From the NCBI RefSeq assembly GCF_002886045.1, contig NZ_CP025791.1, positions 2,805,001-2,869,000 on the forward strand: a stretch of 64,000 nt of DNA, written 5' to 3'. Positions 15,362 to 24,268 of the stretch are shown here, piece after piece. Each line of letters starts with the position of its first letter. Position 1 is the stretch's first letter. The notes beneath the pieces were generated by a model, which saw only the letters and a list, made by a program, of their open reading frames with translations, was not told the DNA's origin and did not search any database. The position numbers and the translations under genes are program-made. The DNA is from Flavivirga eckloniae. Its GTDB lineage: Bacteria > Bacteroidota > Bacteroidia > Flavobacteriales > Flavobacteriaceae.

Positions 15362-17041
15362 ATGCAGGAAAACGCTATTTTAAACATCGAGGATCTTTCC
15401 ATTTCGTTCGGAAAAAATGAAGTGATACACCATATTTCGTATCATCTAAATAAAAATGAAATATTGGGTATTGTAGGAGAATCCGGTTCTGGAAAATCGG
15501 TATCTTCCTTAGCTATTTTGGGTTTATTGCCTAAAAAGATTTCGAAAATCACTTCAGGAAGTATCCAATATAATGGTAAAGACTTAACCACACTTGCATC
15601 AAAAGGGTTTCAAAACATACGCGGGAAAAAAATTGCTATGATTTTTCAAGAACCTATGAGTTCTTTAAACCCTTCAATGACCTGTGGAAAACAAGTTCAG
15701 GAAATTTTATTGCAGCATACTAAACTTTCTAAACAAAGTACCAAGGAAGAAACTATTCTATTATTCGAAAAAGTAAAACTTCCAGATGCCAAAAGAGTAT
15801 TTAACGCTTATCCGCATGAGATTTCCGGTGGACAAAAGCAACGTGTAATGATTGCTATGGCTATTGCCTGTAAACCCGATATTTTAATTGCAGACGAACC
15901 TACCACAGCGCTGGATGTTACTGTTCAAAAGGAGATTATTAAACTACTAAAAGCTTTACAGGTTGAAACAAAAATGAGTGTTATTTTTATTACTCACGAT
16001 TTGGCTTTAATTTCCGAAATAGCCGATAGGGTTCTGGTTATGTACAAGGGAGATATTGTTGAACAAGGTGACGTTTCATCTATTTTTAAAGCGCCAAAGC
16101 ATATTTATACAAAAGCACTCATCAATTCACGCCCCTCATTAGACACACGGTTAAAAACACTACCAACCATAGATGATTATTTAAATAATACAACGTCGAA
16201 CGAGATTATTACTAACGAGCAACGTAAACTTCAACACGAAAAATTATATAACAAAGCGCCTCTGCTGGAAGTTATAAATGTTGAAAAAGAATATATTTCT
16301 AAATCAGGATGGTTTACTAAACCGCAATCGTTTAAAGCGGTAAACAATGTTAGTTTTAAATTGTATGAAGGTGAAACCTTAGGTTTGGTGGGAGAATCTG
16401 GTTGTGGAAAATCTACACTGGGAAATGCTATCCTTCAACTGGATAAAGCAACCGCAGGTAAAATACTATATAAAGGCACTAATATTACAAAGCTCCCTCA
16501 ATCTGAAATTAAAAAACTTCGAAAAGATATTCAAATTATCTTTCAAGATCCATATTCATCCTTAAATCCAAGAATTCCTGTTGGCGAAGCAATCATGGAA
16601 CCTATGGTCGTTCACAATCTTTTTAATTCGGAAAAAGAACGAAAGGAAAAAGCTATAGATATATTAAACCGTGTTGGCTTATCTGAAGATTATTTTTATC
16701 GCTATCCTCATGAGTTTTCTGGTGGACAAAGACAACGTATTGGAATTGCCAGAACAATAGCATTACAGCCTAAATTAATTGTCTGTGACGAATCTGTTTC
16801 TGCTTTGGACATATCGGTTCAAGCACAAGTTTTAAACCTTTTAAATGAGCTTAAGGACACTTTTGGCTTTACCTATATTTTTATTTCGCACGACTTAGCC
16901 GTGGTTAAATATATGTCTGACCAATTGCTGGTAATGAATAAAGGTAAAATAGAGGAGTTAGATGATGCAGATGTAATTTACAATGCACCCAAAAAGGAAT
17001 ATACTAAGAAATTGATTGAAGCTATACCAAAAGGATTATAA
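15362..17041 (+). CDS. Double-cassette ABC transporter ATPase (dipeptide/oligopeptide type)
   Basis: The 559-residue protein contains two complete ABC cassettes. The first has GESGSGKS, the signature ISGGQKQRV and ADEPTTALD; the second has [18 protein letters not shown] and CDESVSALD. This is the DppD-DppF/GsiA arrangement, where each half resembles one ATPase of a peptide or nickel importer. Permeases and binding protein are not in this window, so the substrate is unknown; they are often encoded elsewhere in Bacteroidota. It ends the operon that began at ogt or the serine hydrolase. A GACTCT/AGAGTC hairpin at about 17069-17106 could terminate transcription. Confidence 0.92.
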   Translation: MQENAILNIEDLSISFGKNEVIHHISYHLNKNEILGIVGESGSGKSVSSLAILGLLPKKISKITSGSIQYNGKDLTTLASKGFQNIRGKKIAMIFQEPMSSLNPSMTCGKQVQEILLQHTKLSKQSTKEETILLFEKVKLPDAKRVFNAYPHEISGGQKQRVMIAMAIACKPDILIADEPTTALDVTVQKEIIKLLKALQVETKMSVIFITHDLALISEIADRVLVMYKGDIVEQGDVSSIFKAPKHIYTKALINSRPSLDTRLKTLPTIDDYLNNTTSNEIITNEQRKLQHEKLYNKAPLLEVINVEKEYISKSGWFTKPQSFKAVNNVSFKLYEGETLGLVGESGCGKSTLGNAILQLDKATAGKILYKGTNITKLPQSEIKKLRKDIQIIFQDPYSSLNPRIPVGEAIMEPMVVHNLFNSEKERKEKAIDILNRVGLSEDYFYRYPHEFSGGQRQRIGIARTIALQPKLIVCDESVSALDISVQAQVLNLLNELKDTFGFTYIFISHDLAVVKYMSDQLLVMNKGKIEELDDADVIYNAPKKEYTKKLIEAIPKGL

Positions 17042-17575
17042 CATAAATACCTTTTTTGTTAAATAATATAGACTCTTTATAAATCTTATATTCGCTTTGA
17101 GAGTCTCTTTGAATTTACTCTCATTTAAAGTAGGTTGTTCAGGTAGATTTGTTGCAAATTTCATAAGTTTTTCAATTTATGGTAGATTTGGGAAATCTAT
17201 AATTGTTTGGTGTTTTTGGGGACAACAAATATGGAACATTTTTTCAATAAACCAGTTAAAAAACAAAAAAAATCGATGAAATACATTTAATTTTAACATT
17301 TAGTCGGTTTTATGTTTATGGTTGCTCTATGAGGTTAGAAATACATCACCCAAAAGCACTACAGTTAATATGTTGATAACCCTCCGAATCCCGATTTCAT
17401 CGAGATCCACCTCCCTTAAAAAAAGGAGGAGTGCCTAGAACTCTTAATCAAATCCTATATATAACTTCACAAATAGCGTTTAATAATAAGTAAAACACGA
17501 TTTATTTATTATTAAATCATCTACGTATAGAACAATAAGTATTAATTCGTGATATTAGTGTCAAATTCTTTTTAT
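17042..17575. other. Non-coding gap with repeat fragments
   Basis: No convincing gene. Contents: the AGACTCT...AGAGTCT hairpin at about 17069-17106, a dispersed-repeat fragment at 17407-17434 (cctccctt followed by aaggagg, the same style as the repeat between atpA and atpG), and A/T-rich sequence. A 60-codon frame at 17097-17279 has a TTG start and no coding character. Confidence 0.5.
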
Positions 17576-17619
17576 GATATAAAAACAAAATCCAACCATT
17601 TACTAAAAACAGTTGGATT
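17576..17619 (-). terminator. Intrinsic terminator of the scoA-scoB unit
   Basis: On the minus strand AATCCAAC (17619-17612) pairs with GTTGGATT (17596-17589) and is followed by TTGTTTTTAT. It lies 26 bases past the scoB stop. Confidence 0.75.
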
Positions 17620-17644
17620 CTGGTATTTTGTTATTCAAATATAG

Positions 17645-18298
17645 TTACAATACCATCTCAGGAATATCGCCATCAACAATCAATGCGCCTTGTGTAGCTT
17701 CTTTTATATCTTCTACAGTTACTCCCGGAGCACGTTCTAAAAGTTTAAAGCCTTCGTTTGTTACCTCAAGTACGGCCATATTAGTTACGATCTTTTTTAC
17801 ACAACCCACACCCGTTAATGGTAACGAGCATCGTTTTAAGAGCTTAGATTCGCCCCTCTTATTTGTATGCATCATGGCTACTATAATATTATCTGCACTG
17901 GCAACCAAATCCATAGCACCTCCCATACCCTTAACCATTTTACCCGGTATTTTCCAGTTTGCTATATCGCCATTTTCTGCAACTTCCATAGCTCCTAAAA
18001 TAGTTAAGTCCACATGTTGTCCGCGTATCATGGAGAAACTCATAGCCGAATCGAAAAAGCTGGCTCCCGGTAAAGTCGTTATCGTTTGCTTTCCAGCATT
18101 TATAACATCGGCGTCTTCTTCTCCTTCAAAAGGAAATGGCCCCATACCTAAAACACCATTTTCACTCTGGAACTCTACTTCTATATCATGTCGCACATAA
18201 TTTGCAACCAAAGTAGGTATTCCAATTCCAAGGTTTACATAATACCCATCTTTTACTTCTTTAGCTATGCGTTTTGCTATTCCGTTTTTATCTAACAT
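17645..18298 (-). CDS. scoB: 3-oxoacid CoA-transferase subunit B
   Basis: The 217-residue protein has the beta-subunit hallmark QSENGVLGMGP, whose glutamate forms the CoA thioester intermediate, and GGAMDLV and KRCSLPLTGVGCVKKIVTNMAVL as in succinyl-CoA:3-ketoacid CoA-transferases. With subunit A it transfers CoA between succinyl-CoA and acetoacetate, feeding ketone bodies or branched-chain amino-acid products into central metabolism. Subunit A is encoded 124 bases upstream, a wide gap for partner subunits, filled by AAAGTT-type repeats. Confidence 0.94.
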   Translation of the reverse strand: MLDKNGIAKRIAKEVKDGYYVNLGIGIPTLVANYVRHDIEVEFQSENGVLGMGPFPFEGEEDADVINAGKQTITTLPGASFFDSAMSFSMIRGQHVDLTILGAMEVAENGDIANWKIPGKMVKGMGGAMDLVASADNIIVAMMHTNKRGESKLLKRCSLPLTGVGCVKKIVTNMAVLEVTNEGFKLLERAPGVTVEDIKEATQGALIVDGDIPEMVL

Positions 18299-18300
18299 CT

Positions 18301-18425
18301 TTTTAGTTTTAAGTGTCTAAAGTTATAAGTGCCTAAAGTATTTTCCAGTACAGCCAACTTAAGCCCACTTTAAGTACTTATAACTTGCAACTTTATTTTT
18401 CAACTTTACAACTTTTAACTTTCTA
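18301..18425. repeat. AAAGTT-type short tandem repeats between scoA and scoB
   Basis: Read on the minus strand the gap contains successive units such as AAAGTTAG, AAAGTTA, AAAGTTG, TAAAGTTG and later TTATAAGT, CTAAAGT. The array includes the last two codons and stop of scoA (AGT TAG), which suggests that repeat growth reached the 3' end of the gene. Confidence 0.6.
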
Positions 18426-19124
18426 ACTTTTGGATCTTACCGTTCGCTGTTCAATACGCTTTTCATAACGAGCGCCTTGAAAAATGCGTTGCACAAAAAT
18501 TCCTGGAATATGAATTTGGTTGGGGTCTAAAGTACCCAGAGGAACTAACTCCTCAACCTCAGCCACAGTTATTTTTGCTGCACCACACATATTAGGATTG
18601 AAATTTCTGGAGGTCCCTTTAAAAATCAAATTGCCTGCAGCATCTCCTTTCCATGCTTTTACAAAAGCAAAATCGGCTTTAAATGCATGTTCTAACACAT
18701 ACATCTTTCCATCAAATTCTCTGGTTTCTTTACCTTCTGCCACTTCTGTTCCATACCCTGCCGGTGTATAGATAGCTGGAAAACCAGCTTGGGCAGCTCG
18801 ACAACGTTCTGCTAAAGTACCTTGCGGAATAAGCTCTACCTCCAACTCACCAGAAAGCATCTGACGTTCAAATTCGTCATTTTCACCCACATAAGACGAT
18901 ATCATTTTCTTTATCTGTTTATTTTGAAGAAGTAAACCCAGTCCAAAATCGTCAACACCAGCATTATTTGATATACAAGTCACCCCTTTAACACCGAGGT
19001 TTACCAATTCTGAAATAGCGTTTTCGGGTATCCCACTAAGTCCAAAACCACCAAGCATAAATGTCATGTTATCCGAAACTCCTTTTAAAGCTTTCTGAAC
19101 ATTAGCAACATTTTTATTAATCAT
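18423..19124 (-). CDS. scoA: 3-oxoacid CoA-transferase subunit A
   Basis: The 233-residue protein has the alpha-subunit pattern: [15 protein letters not shown] near residue 23 (CoA-binding glycine loop), [16 protein letters not shown], and [13 protein letters not shown]. It forms the heteromeric CoA-transferase with ScoB. The C-terminal residues RSKS and the TAG stop lie inside the adjoining repeat, so the original terminus may have been slightly different. No obvious -7 box was found in the 60 bases upstream. Confidence 0.94.
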   Translation of the reverse strand: MINKNVANVQKALKGVSDNMTFMLGGFGLSGIPENAISELVNLGVKGVTCISNNAGVDDFGLGLLLQNKQIKKMISSYVGENDEFERQMLSGELEVELIPQGTLAERCRAAQAGFPAIYTPAGYGTEVAEGKETREFDGKMYVLEHAFKADFAFVKAWKGDAAGNLIFKGTSRNFNPNMCGAAKITVAEVEELVPLGTLDPNQIHIPGIFVQRIFQGARYEKRIEQRTVRSKS

Positions 19125-19583
19125 ACTTATTAAATTTTTACCGTATAAATTTACATATAAATGAATTATTTTTAAAACAATCGAGCAATAAGTTATTATT
19201 TAATAAAATCGTACGCTTTACACCCCATTTTGTTTATCAAAAAGGAGTGCTAAAATGTATTTGCCGAAGCCATATAAATCTTATTAAAAAATCGTCCAGA
19301 TTGGTAATCGGTGATTTGTTAGACTTAATCTTAAAAAAGGAAAATAACAACGGTATCTCATCAAACTAAGGTTTTTCCTTAGTAGTTTTTATTGAAAAAA
19401 TGTAAAATATCTTAAGTCCAATATTTTACCTTACAAAAAAGATGTATTTGCCTCACACATTTGAAGGCGAATCCTTAGCTGTTTTATCAGTCTACGCTTT
19501 AATTTTACAGTTAAATAAATTCTAGATTTATTTTTCTATGAAACAGCCCCTTTCACCATTTCATATATAATTTTTATTTCGTC

Positions 19584-19609
19584 GTTCTTGAGCATAAATG
19601 CTCAAGAAC
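19584..19609. repeat. Perfect hairpin, 12-bp arms
   Basis: GTTCTTGAGCAT and ATGCTCAAGAAC are separated by two bases. No T-run follows on either strand within 5 bases, so it is not a standard terminator. Confidence 0.75.
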
Positions 19610-19650
19610 TTCCTGAGATTGTTAATAGCAAGTTTTCTGATTAGTGTCTG

Positions 19651-19753
19651 GCTGAGTATTTCAACTACTCTCTCATGTGGTAGGCGGGTACTCAGCAAAA
19701 ACTAAAGTTAAAACCTATTTTAATGCCCTAGGTTTTAACTTTAGTTTACCACA
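19651..19753. repeat. Interlocking inverted repeats (possible structured RNA or element end)
   Basis: Three pairs overlap: GCTGAGTA (19651-19658) with TACTCAGC (19689-19696); TGTGGTA (19676-19682) with TACCACA (19747-19753); and a perfect 19-bp stem (19699-19717, arm starting AAACTAAAGTT) with 19729-19747. The first and second pairs interleave, so not all can form together, as in a switch or pseudoknot. Confidence 0.6.
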
Positions 19754-19825
19754 AGTTGTTATACTTAAGTAATAGCATTAGATTGGACGCCCATAAAAAC
19801 AGGCTTATCGAACCTGCGTATATAG

Positions 19826-22165
19826 TTAAAATCCGCTTAAATCTTCTGGAAGATCATTATCGTCATCATCGTCCATAATTTTATTTGAATCCTTGGAACA
19901 ATCCACGTTTATAGATAAGTTTTTTGGCTCTTCAAACGCATCTTTAGAAACATTTAATGTTTTATCTGCATAACAACTTTTCATGTATAGTCCCCAAATT
20001 GGTAATGCCATAGAGGCACCTTGTCCATAAGTTATTGACCTAAAATGAGCAGCTCTATCTTCCGCCCCTACCCATACTCCGGTAACTAAATTAGGCACCA
20101 TCCCCATAAACCAACCGTCACTTTGGTTTTGGGTTGTTCCTGTTTTTCCAGCTATAGGGTTTGTAAAACCATATGGGTAGCCCGTAATTATTTCTTTATA
20201 TTCTGCTCTATTGGCTTTATAGTTATGTCTTAACCTTGTTCCTGAACCACCTTGCGTAACACCCTCCATAAGCTTTAAAGCAACATAAGCTGTTTCTTCG
20301 TTTAAAACGTCTCGTGTTTCTGGTTTGAATTGATACAAAATGGTTCCATTTTTGTCCTCTATACTAGTTACCATTACAGGTTTTGTATACACTCCTTTGT
20401 TAACAAATGCTGAATAAGCACCTACCATTTCATAGACACTTATCTCTGGTACCCCTAAAGCTATAGAAGGCACTGCTGGTATTTCAGATTTAATCCCTAA
20501 GTTTTTTGCTAAATCTGCAACAGGTTGCGGCCCAACTTTATCAATCAATCTCGCCGTTATGGTATTTACTGAGTTTGCCAATGCATTCTTTAAAGTTCGG
20601 GTACCACCATAATCATCTTCTCCACCTGAGTTTTTAGGACACCATTCTTCCGGATTGCCATACTTATCTTTTTCTATACAAAAAGGGGTGTCCGGAAATT
20701 TATCGCAAGGCGAATAGTGTAACTGATCTATTGCTGCCGTATAAACAAAAGGTTTAAATGTTGAACCAACTTGACGTTTCCCCTGTTTTACCATATCATA
20801 CTGGAAATGTCTATAATTCATACCACCAACCCACGCTTTTACATGACCCGTTAAAGGATCCATAGACATCATCCCTGGTTTTAAAAACGACTTGTAATAG
20901 CGCATAGAGTCGATAGGCTTCATAATAGTATCTACTTCTGAAGGTTTGCCTTCTTCCCATTTAAAAACAGTCATTTGTGTTGGCTCATAAAACGATTTTT
21001 CAATCTCAGCATCAGACTTTCCAGCTTCTTTTAGTATTCTCCAACGCTCTCCTTGTCTCATTGAACGCTTCATTAAATCGTCTATTTCCTTACGTGATAG
21101 CTCTAAAAACGGTGCTGTTGGATTACGCTTTGGTGTGTTTTGGTTAAAAAACTCTGCCTGTAATCTAGGCATATGTTGTTGTACTGCTGCTTCTGCATAT
21201 CGCTGCATACGCGAATCAATGGTGGTGTAAATCTTTAAACCATCATTATATAAACTGTATTTTGTTCCGTCTGGTTTTGGGTTTTTCTTAATCCAATCCT
21301 TCATAAAACCATCCAAGTAACCTCTAAAATAAGTTGCTATACCATCACGATGAGATTGTGGTGTATATCGTATATCTAACTCTGTTTTTTGTAGTGAATC
21401 TTTAACAGTTTCATCAATATAATCATAGTACTCCAACTGATGTAAAACAACATTACGTCTATTTTTTACTCCTACTGGGTTTCTTCTTGGATTATATAAT
21501 GATGAGTTTTTAAACATCCCTACCAACATGGCAGATTCCTTCATATCTAATTCATTGGGCTCTTTATCAAAATAAATTGCTGCTGCACTACGAATACCAT
21601 CTGCATTATTACCAAAATCATAAATATTAAAATATTGGGCTATAATTTCTTCTTTGGTATACTGGCGCTCTAAACGAATGGCTATGATCCACTCTCGGAG
21701 TTTTTGAGAAAGCTTTTCTATAATATTCGCTTTTTCTCTTTTATGAAATAATTGTTTTGCAAGTTGCTGAGATATGGTACTAGCACCACCTTTAGATCCT
21801 AAAAAAAATGCTGCCCTTAAAGTTCCACGAGCATCAATTCCTGCATGATCATGAAAACGGGCATCTTCCGTAGCAACTAAAGCATCTATTAAATCTGGTG
21901 ATAACTCATCGTAACCTACAGGTGTTCTATTATCATTTAAATAAAACTTACCTAACGTTTCTCCATCAGACGAAATAATTTCGGTTGCTAAGTGCGTTTT
22001 GGGATTTTCTAATACGGTATGGTCTGGCATTTCACCAAAAGCACCCCAAGAAGCCAATAAAAAAAGAAGAATTATAAAAAATATTCCTCCTGAAAATAAA
22101 ATCCAAAACCAACGAATGTATTTTGAAAAATCTTGAGTTGCTGCTGCTTGCTTTTTTTTCGCCAT
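19826..22165 (-). CDS. Penicillin-binding protein 1A (bifunctional peptidoglycan synthase)
   Basis: The 779-residue class A PBP has a short cytoplasmic lysine-rich start, one membrane anchor (about 18-42), a GT51 glycosyltransferase domain (catalytic glutamate in VATEDARFHDHAGID near residue 93; GGASTISQQLAKQLF), and a transpeptidase domain with SxxK in GSTFKPFVY (about residue 470), SVN and KTGTT. It polymerises and cross-links peptidoglycan in the periplasm. The tail contains a run of acidic residues (MDDDDDNDLPED), unusual but without known role. It follows gldH by 65 bases, probably in one transcript. Confidence 0.95.
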   Translation of the reverse strand: MAKKKQAAATQDFSKYIRWFWILFSGGIFFIILLFLLASWGAFGEMPDHTVLENPKTHLATEIISSDGETLGKFYLNDNRTPVGYDELSPDLIDALVATEDARFHDHAGIDARGTLRAAFFLGSKGGASTISQQLAKQLFHKREKANIIEKLSQKLREWIIAIRLERQYTKEEIIAQYFNIYDFGNNADGIRSAAAIYFDKEPNELDMKESAMLVGMFKNSSLYNPRRNPVGVKNRRNVVLHQLEYYDYIDETVKDSLQKTELDIRYTPQSHRDGIATYFRGYLDGFMKDWIKKNPKPDGTKYSLYNDGLKIYTTIDSRMQRYAEAAVQQHMPRLQAEFFNQNTPKRNPTAPFLELSRKEIDDLMKRSMRQGERWRILKEAGKSDAEIEKSFYEPTQMTVFKWEEGKPSEVDTIMKPIDSMRYYKSFLKPGMMSMDPLTGHVKAWVGGMNYRHFQYDMVKQGKRQVGSTFKPFVYTAAIDQLHYSPCDKFPDTPFCIEKDKYGNPEEWCPKNSGGEDDYGGTRTLKNALANSVNTITARLIDKVGPQPVADLAKNLGIKSEIPAVPSIALGVPEISVYEMVGAYSAFVNKGVYTKPVMVTSIEDKNGTILYQFKPETRDVLNEETAYVALKLMEGVTQGGSGTRLRHNYKANRAEYKEIITGYPYGFTNPIAGKTGTTQNQSDGWFMGMVPNLVTGVWVGAEDRAAHFRSITYGQGASMALPIWGLYMKSCYADKTLNVSKDAFEEPKNLSINVDCSKDSNKIMDDDDDNDLPEDLSGF

Positions 22166-22230
22166 TTAACTTTAAAATATTTATTTGGGTACAATTCTAA
22201 GAAAATTTAAGAATTATTAGAAGTTAATTT

Positions 22231-22725
22231 TTATTTGTTTAACGGTTTTTCAATTCTAAAACCAACATCTGTAATCCCTTCAAGTTCTATAACGCCATTA
22301 ACTTTTCCGTTTTCTCGCATGGCGTGCTGTATATTCACTGTGTAGTCTCCCGCTTCTTTAAAAACAACTCGTTCTTTATACCAAAGCTTATTTTCTTTAA
22401 CACTTGTAAGACCCGTGCCTAAAAGTTTTCCGCTAGGGTCTGCCATTCTATACTCTAACGTATCTTTAATGGTTTTTCCATGTGGAAAATTCATCTCAAC
22501 AATTAAAAACAAGTTATTGTATTTATAACTATTTGTGTTTCTTAAGTTAACAAACAAATTGTAGGCATTTATAGAATCTGGAGGTGCAACCTTAAAACTA
22601 ACTACTGAATCTTTATGCCATTTGTTAGGAACCGATTTATAGGTATCGAAAACACGATTAGAATCACAGGAGATAAATACTAGAGAGATAATTAAAAGAA
22701 ATAATAATACCTTACTTTGCTGCAT
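22231..22725 (-). CDS. gldH: Gliding motility lipoprotein GldH
   Basis: The 164-residue protein starts with a lipoprotein signal ending in FISCDSNRVFDTYKSV (cysteine near residue 20) and continues with a beta-rich domain (NSYKYNNLFLIVEMNFPHG, MADPSGKLLGTG), matching GldH of Flavobacterium gliding motility. GldH is a membrane lipoprotein needed for gliding and linked to the type IX secretion machinery. It overlaps the end of the RicT gene by 14 bases. Presence of gldH and sprE in this window indicates a gliding or T9SS-bearing organism. Confidence 0.9.
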   Translation of the reverse strand: MQQSKVLLFLLIISLVFISCDSNRVFDTYKSVPNKWHKDSVVSFKVAPPDSINAYNLFVNLRNTNSYKYNNLFLIVEMNFPHGKTIKDTLEYRMADPSGKLLGTGLTSVKENKLWYKERVVFKEAGDYTVNIQHAMRENGKVNGVIELEGITDVGFRIEKPLNK

Positions 22726-23923
22726 TTTTACTGTTTTGTGGTTTCCTTTTATTTCTATTGTTTCTGCTATTCTTATTGTTTTTACTGTTCTTACTGTTTT
22801 TCCTTCTATTATTTTTACGTTTATTCTTTGGCTTTGGACTATCGAAACGTGTTAAACTGTCTTGTCCCACAACGTTTTCAAACTCGGCTTTATTATCTTC
22901 GACTAATTCTGAAGCGTACTCTTCAATACTTGCTATTTTTTGATTCTTCTTATTTAAATCAATTATTTCGTTGGCTTGATCTGCCGTTATTTTATGCCAA
23001 TTGTTCCACTCGCCTTCATAGGCATACCACAGATGACCTTTAAAAATATCTGTTTTTTGACATACTGCTATGCCTTTTTCGGTTTGTAATTTTGTATCTG
23101 TTTTAGGGAAGTTCTTTAAAGCATCTAGATACGTATCAAGCTCATAGTTTAAACAACATTTTAATTTACCACACTGTCCTGCCAATTTTTGAGGATTTAG
23201 TGATAGTTGCTGATACCTCGCCGCCGATGTACTTACCGAGCGAAAATCTGTTAACCATGTTGAGCAGCATAACTCACGTCCGCACGACCCAATACCTCCA
23301 AGTCTTGAAGCCTCTTGGCGAAACCCTACTTGTTTCATTTCTATTCGGGTTCTAAACTCGCGGGCAAACACTTTTATAAGCTCTCTAAAATCGACACGTT
23401 CTTCGGCTGTATAATAAAATGTAGCTTTACTGGCATCGCCCTGAAATTCGATATCGGAAATTTTCATTTCCAAATTTAAGTCTATTGCAAACTGACGCGC
23501 CTTTACCTTCATAGGTTCCTCCTTATCGCGGGCAGACGACCAAATATCTATATCTTTTTGACTTGCTTTTCGGTAAATCTTTAAAGCTTCCTCTTCGTTA
23601 TCGGATATGTTTTTACGCTTCATTTGAACACGCACCAATTCCCCCGTAAGGGTTACCATACCAATATCATGACCAGCTTTTGCTTGTGTAGCTACAATAT
23701 CTCCAATACTTAGTGTTAAGTTCTGGATATTTTTGTAATATTCTTTTCTTCCGTTTTTATAACGAACCTCAATCCAGTTATAAGGCTTTTCGCCATTAGG
23801 TAAGGACATATTTGCTAACCAATCGAAAACAGTTAGTTTATTACAACTATCTGTACCACAAGTACCATTATTTTTGCAGCCTTTAGGTTGGCCGTCTTTA
23901 GTTGAGCAACTTGCGCAAGCCAT
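22712..23923 (-). CDS. ricT: RicT/PSP1-domain protein
   Basis: The 403-residue protein has a PSP1 domain (about 60-250) with the conserved cysteine clusters GSCGRELCCSTWL and CGKLKCCLNYE. In Bacillus the RicA-RicF-RicT (YlbF-YmcA-YaaT) complex binds iron-sulfur clusters and adjusts RNase Y activity; no RicA or RicF genes are nearby. Unusual parts are a cysteine-rich N-terminus (CASC, then C at about 16, 22 and 27) that could hold another metal site, and a C-terminal tail of about 45 residues made mostly of Lys, Asn, Arg and Ser, suited to RNA or ribosome contact. It overlaps gldH by 14 bases. Confidence 0.88.
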   Translation of the reverse strand: MACASCSTKDGQPKGCKNNGTCGTDSCNKLTVFDWLANMSLPNGEKPYNWIEVRYKNGRKEYYKNIQNLTLSIGDIVATQAKAGHDIGMVTLTGELVRVQMKRKNISDNEEEALKIYRKASQKDIDIWSSARDKEEPMKVKARQFAIDLNLEMKISDIEFQGDASKATFYYTAEERVDFRELIKVFAREFRTRIEMKQVGFRQEASRLGGIGSCGRELCCSTWLTDFRSVSTSAARYQQLSLNPQKLAGQCGKLKCCLNYELDTYLDALKNFPKTDTKLQTEKGIAVCQKTDIFKGHLWYAYEGEWNNWHKITADQANEIIDLNKKNQKIASIEEYASELVEDNKAEFENVVGQDSLTRFDSPKPKNKRKNNRRKNSKNSKNNKNSRNNRNKRKPQNSKNAAK

Positions 23924-24037
23924 ATATTTATATATTGATTCCGATTAGAACTAAAATGCTATCGGAAGGGGATTAATAATTTAATTTGAAATGTAAAGAT
24001 ATGATTATTATGTTTACTATGAAAAGCTTGGATTTTT

Positions 24038-24268
24038 TTAAATACTCTTTACACTAATTATCTTTACTGGACATGCTTTTGAAGCTTTATCACAATCGTC
24101 AAAAATAACATCGTCGTTAGACTTTAAGGTAAAAAATCCTTTTTTATCTTTTGAATGTAAAAGCACAGATTTCCCATCTTTTTTAGACATTTGAAATTGA
24201 TTGGGTGCCAACTCCACACAGTAATTGCAACCTATACATTTATTGCGTTGTAATGTGATAACAACCAT
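24038..24268 (-). CDS. 4Fe-4S ferredoxin
   Basis: The 76-residue protein has CIGCNYC near residue 11 and a C-terminal CDKASKACPVK. The four ligands of one 4Fe-4S cluster are C-x2-C-x2-C plus the cysteine before proline, while the middle replaces a second cluster motif. The start codon overlaps the last base(s) of trhP (24268), so the two are translated together. It probably supplies electrons or an Fe-S cluster to the U32 protein; that link is inferred from coupling. Confidence 0.88.
   Translation of the reverse strand: MVVITLQRNKCIGCNYCVELAPNQFQMSKKDGKSVLLHSKDKKGFFTLKSNDDVIFDDCDKASKACPVKIISVKSI

Larger units (their letters stand above)
19125..19825. other. 701-base non-coding region rich in inverted repeats
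   Basis: No open frame of note in either strand. It holds a perfect 12-bp hairpin at 19584-19609, a GCTGAGTA/TACTCAGC pair (19651-19658 and 19689-19696) and a perfect 19-bp stem (19699-19717 with 19729-19747). The leftmost 400 bases are plain A/T-rich sequence. The gap separates the convergent-free scoA start from the 3' end of the PBP1A gene, so it could hold an untranslated RNA or an element remnant. Confidence 0.55.

Noticed and set aside
12436-17041. A dedicated DNA-repair island (ogt plus exonuclease)
   Set aside because: Neighbours are a thioesterase, a serine hydrolase and an ABC ATPase; tight spacing reflects a general operon and not a repair module.
17097-17279. 60-codon plus-strand frame after the ABC ATPase gene
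   Set aside because: TTG start, Phe/Trp/Ile-biased composition, no domain, overlaps a hairpin; looks like chance A/T-rich sequence.
22717-23043. Antisense frame very rich in Tyr, Phe and Cys opposite ricT
   Set aside because: It is the complement of the Lys/Asn-rich tail of RicT; composition is an artefact.
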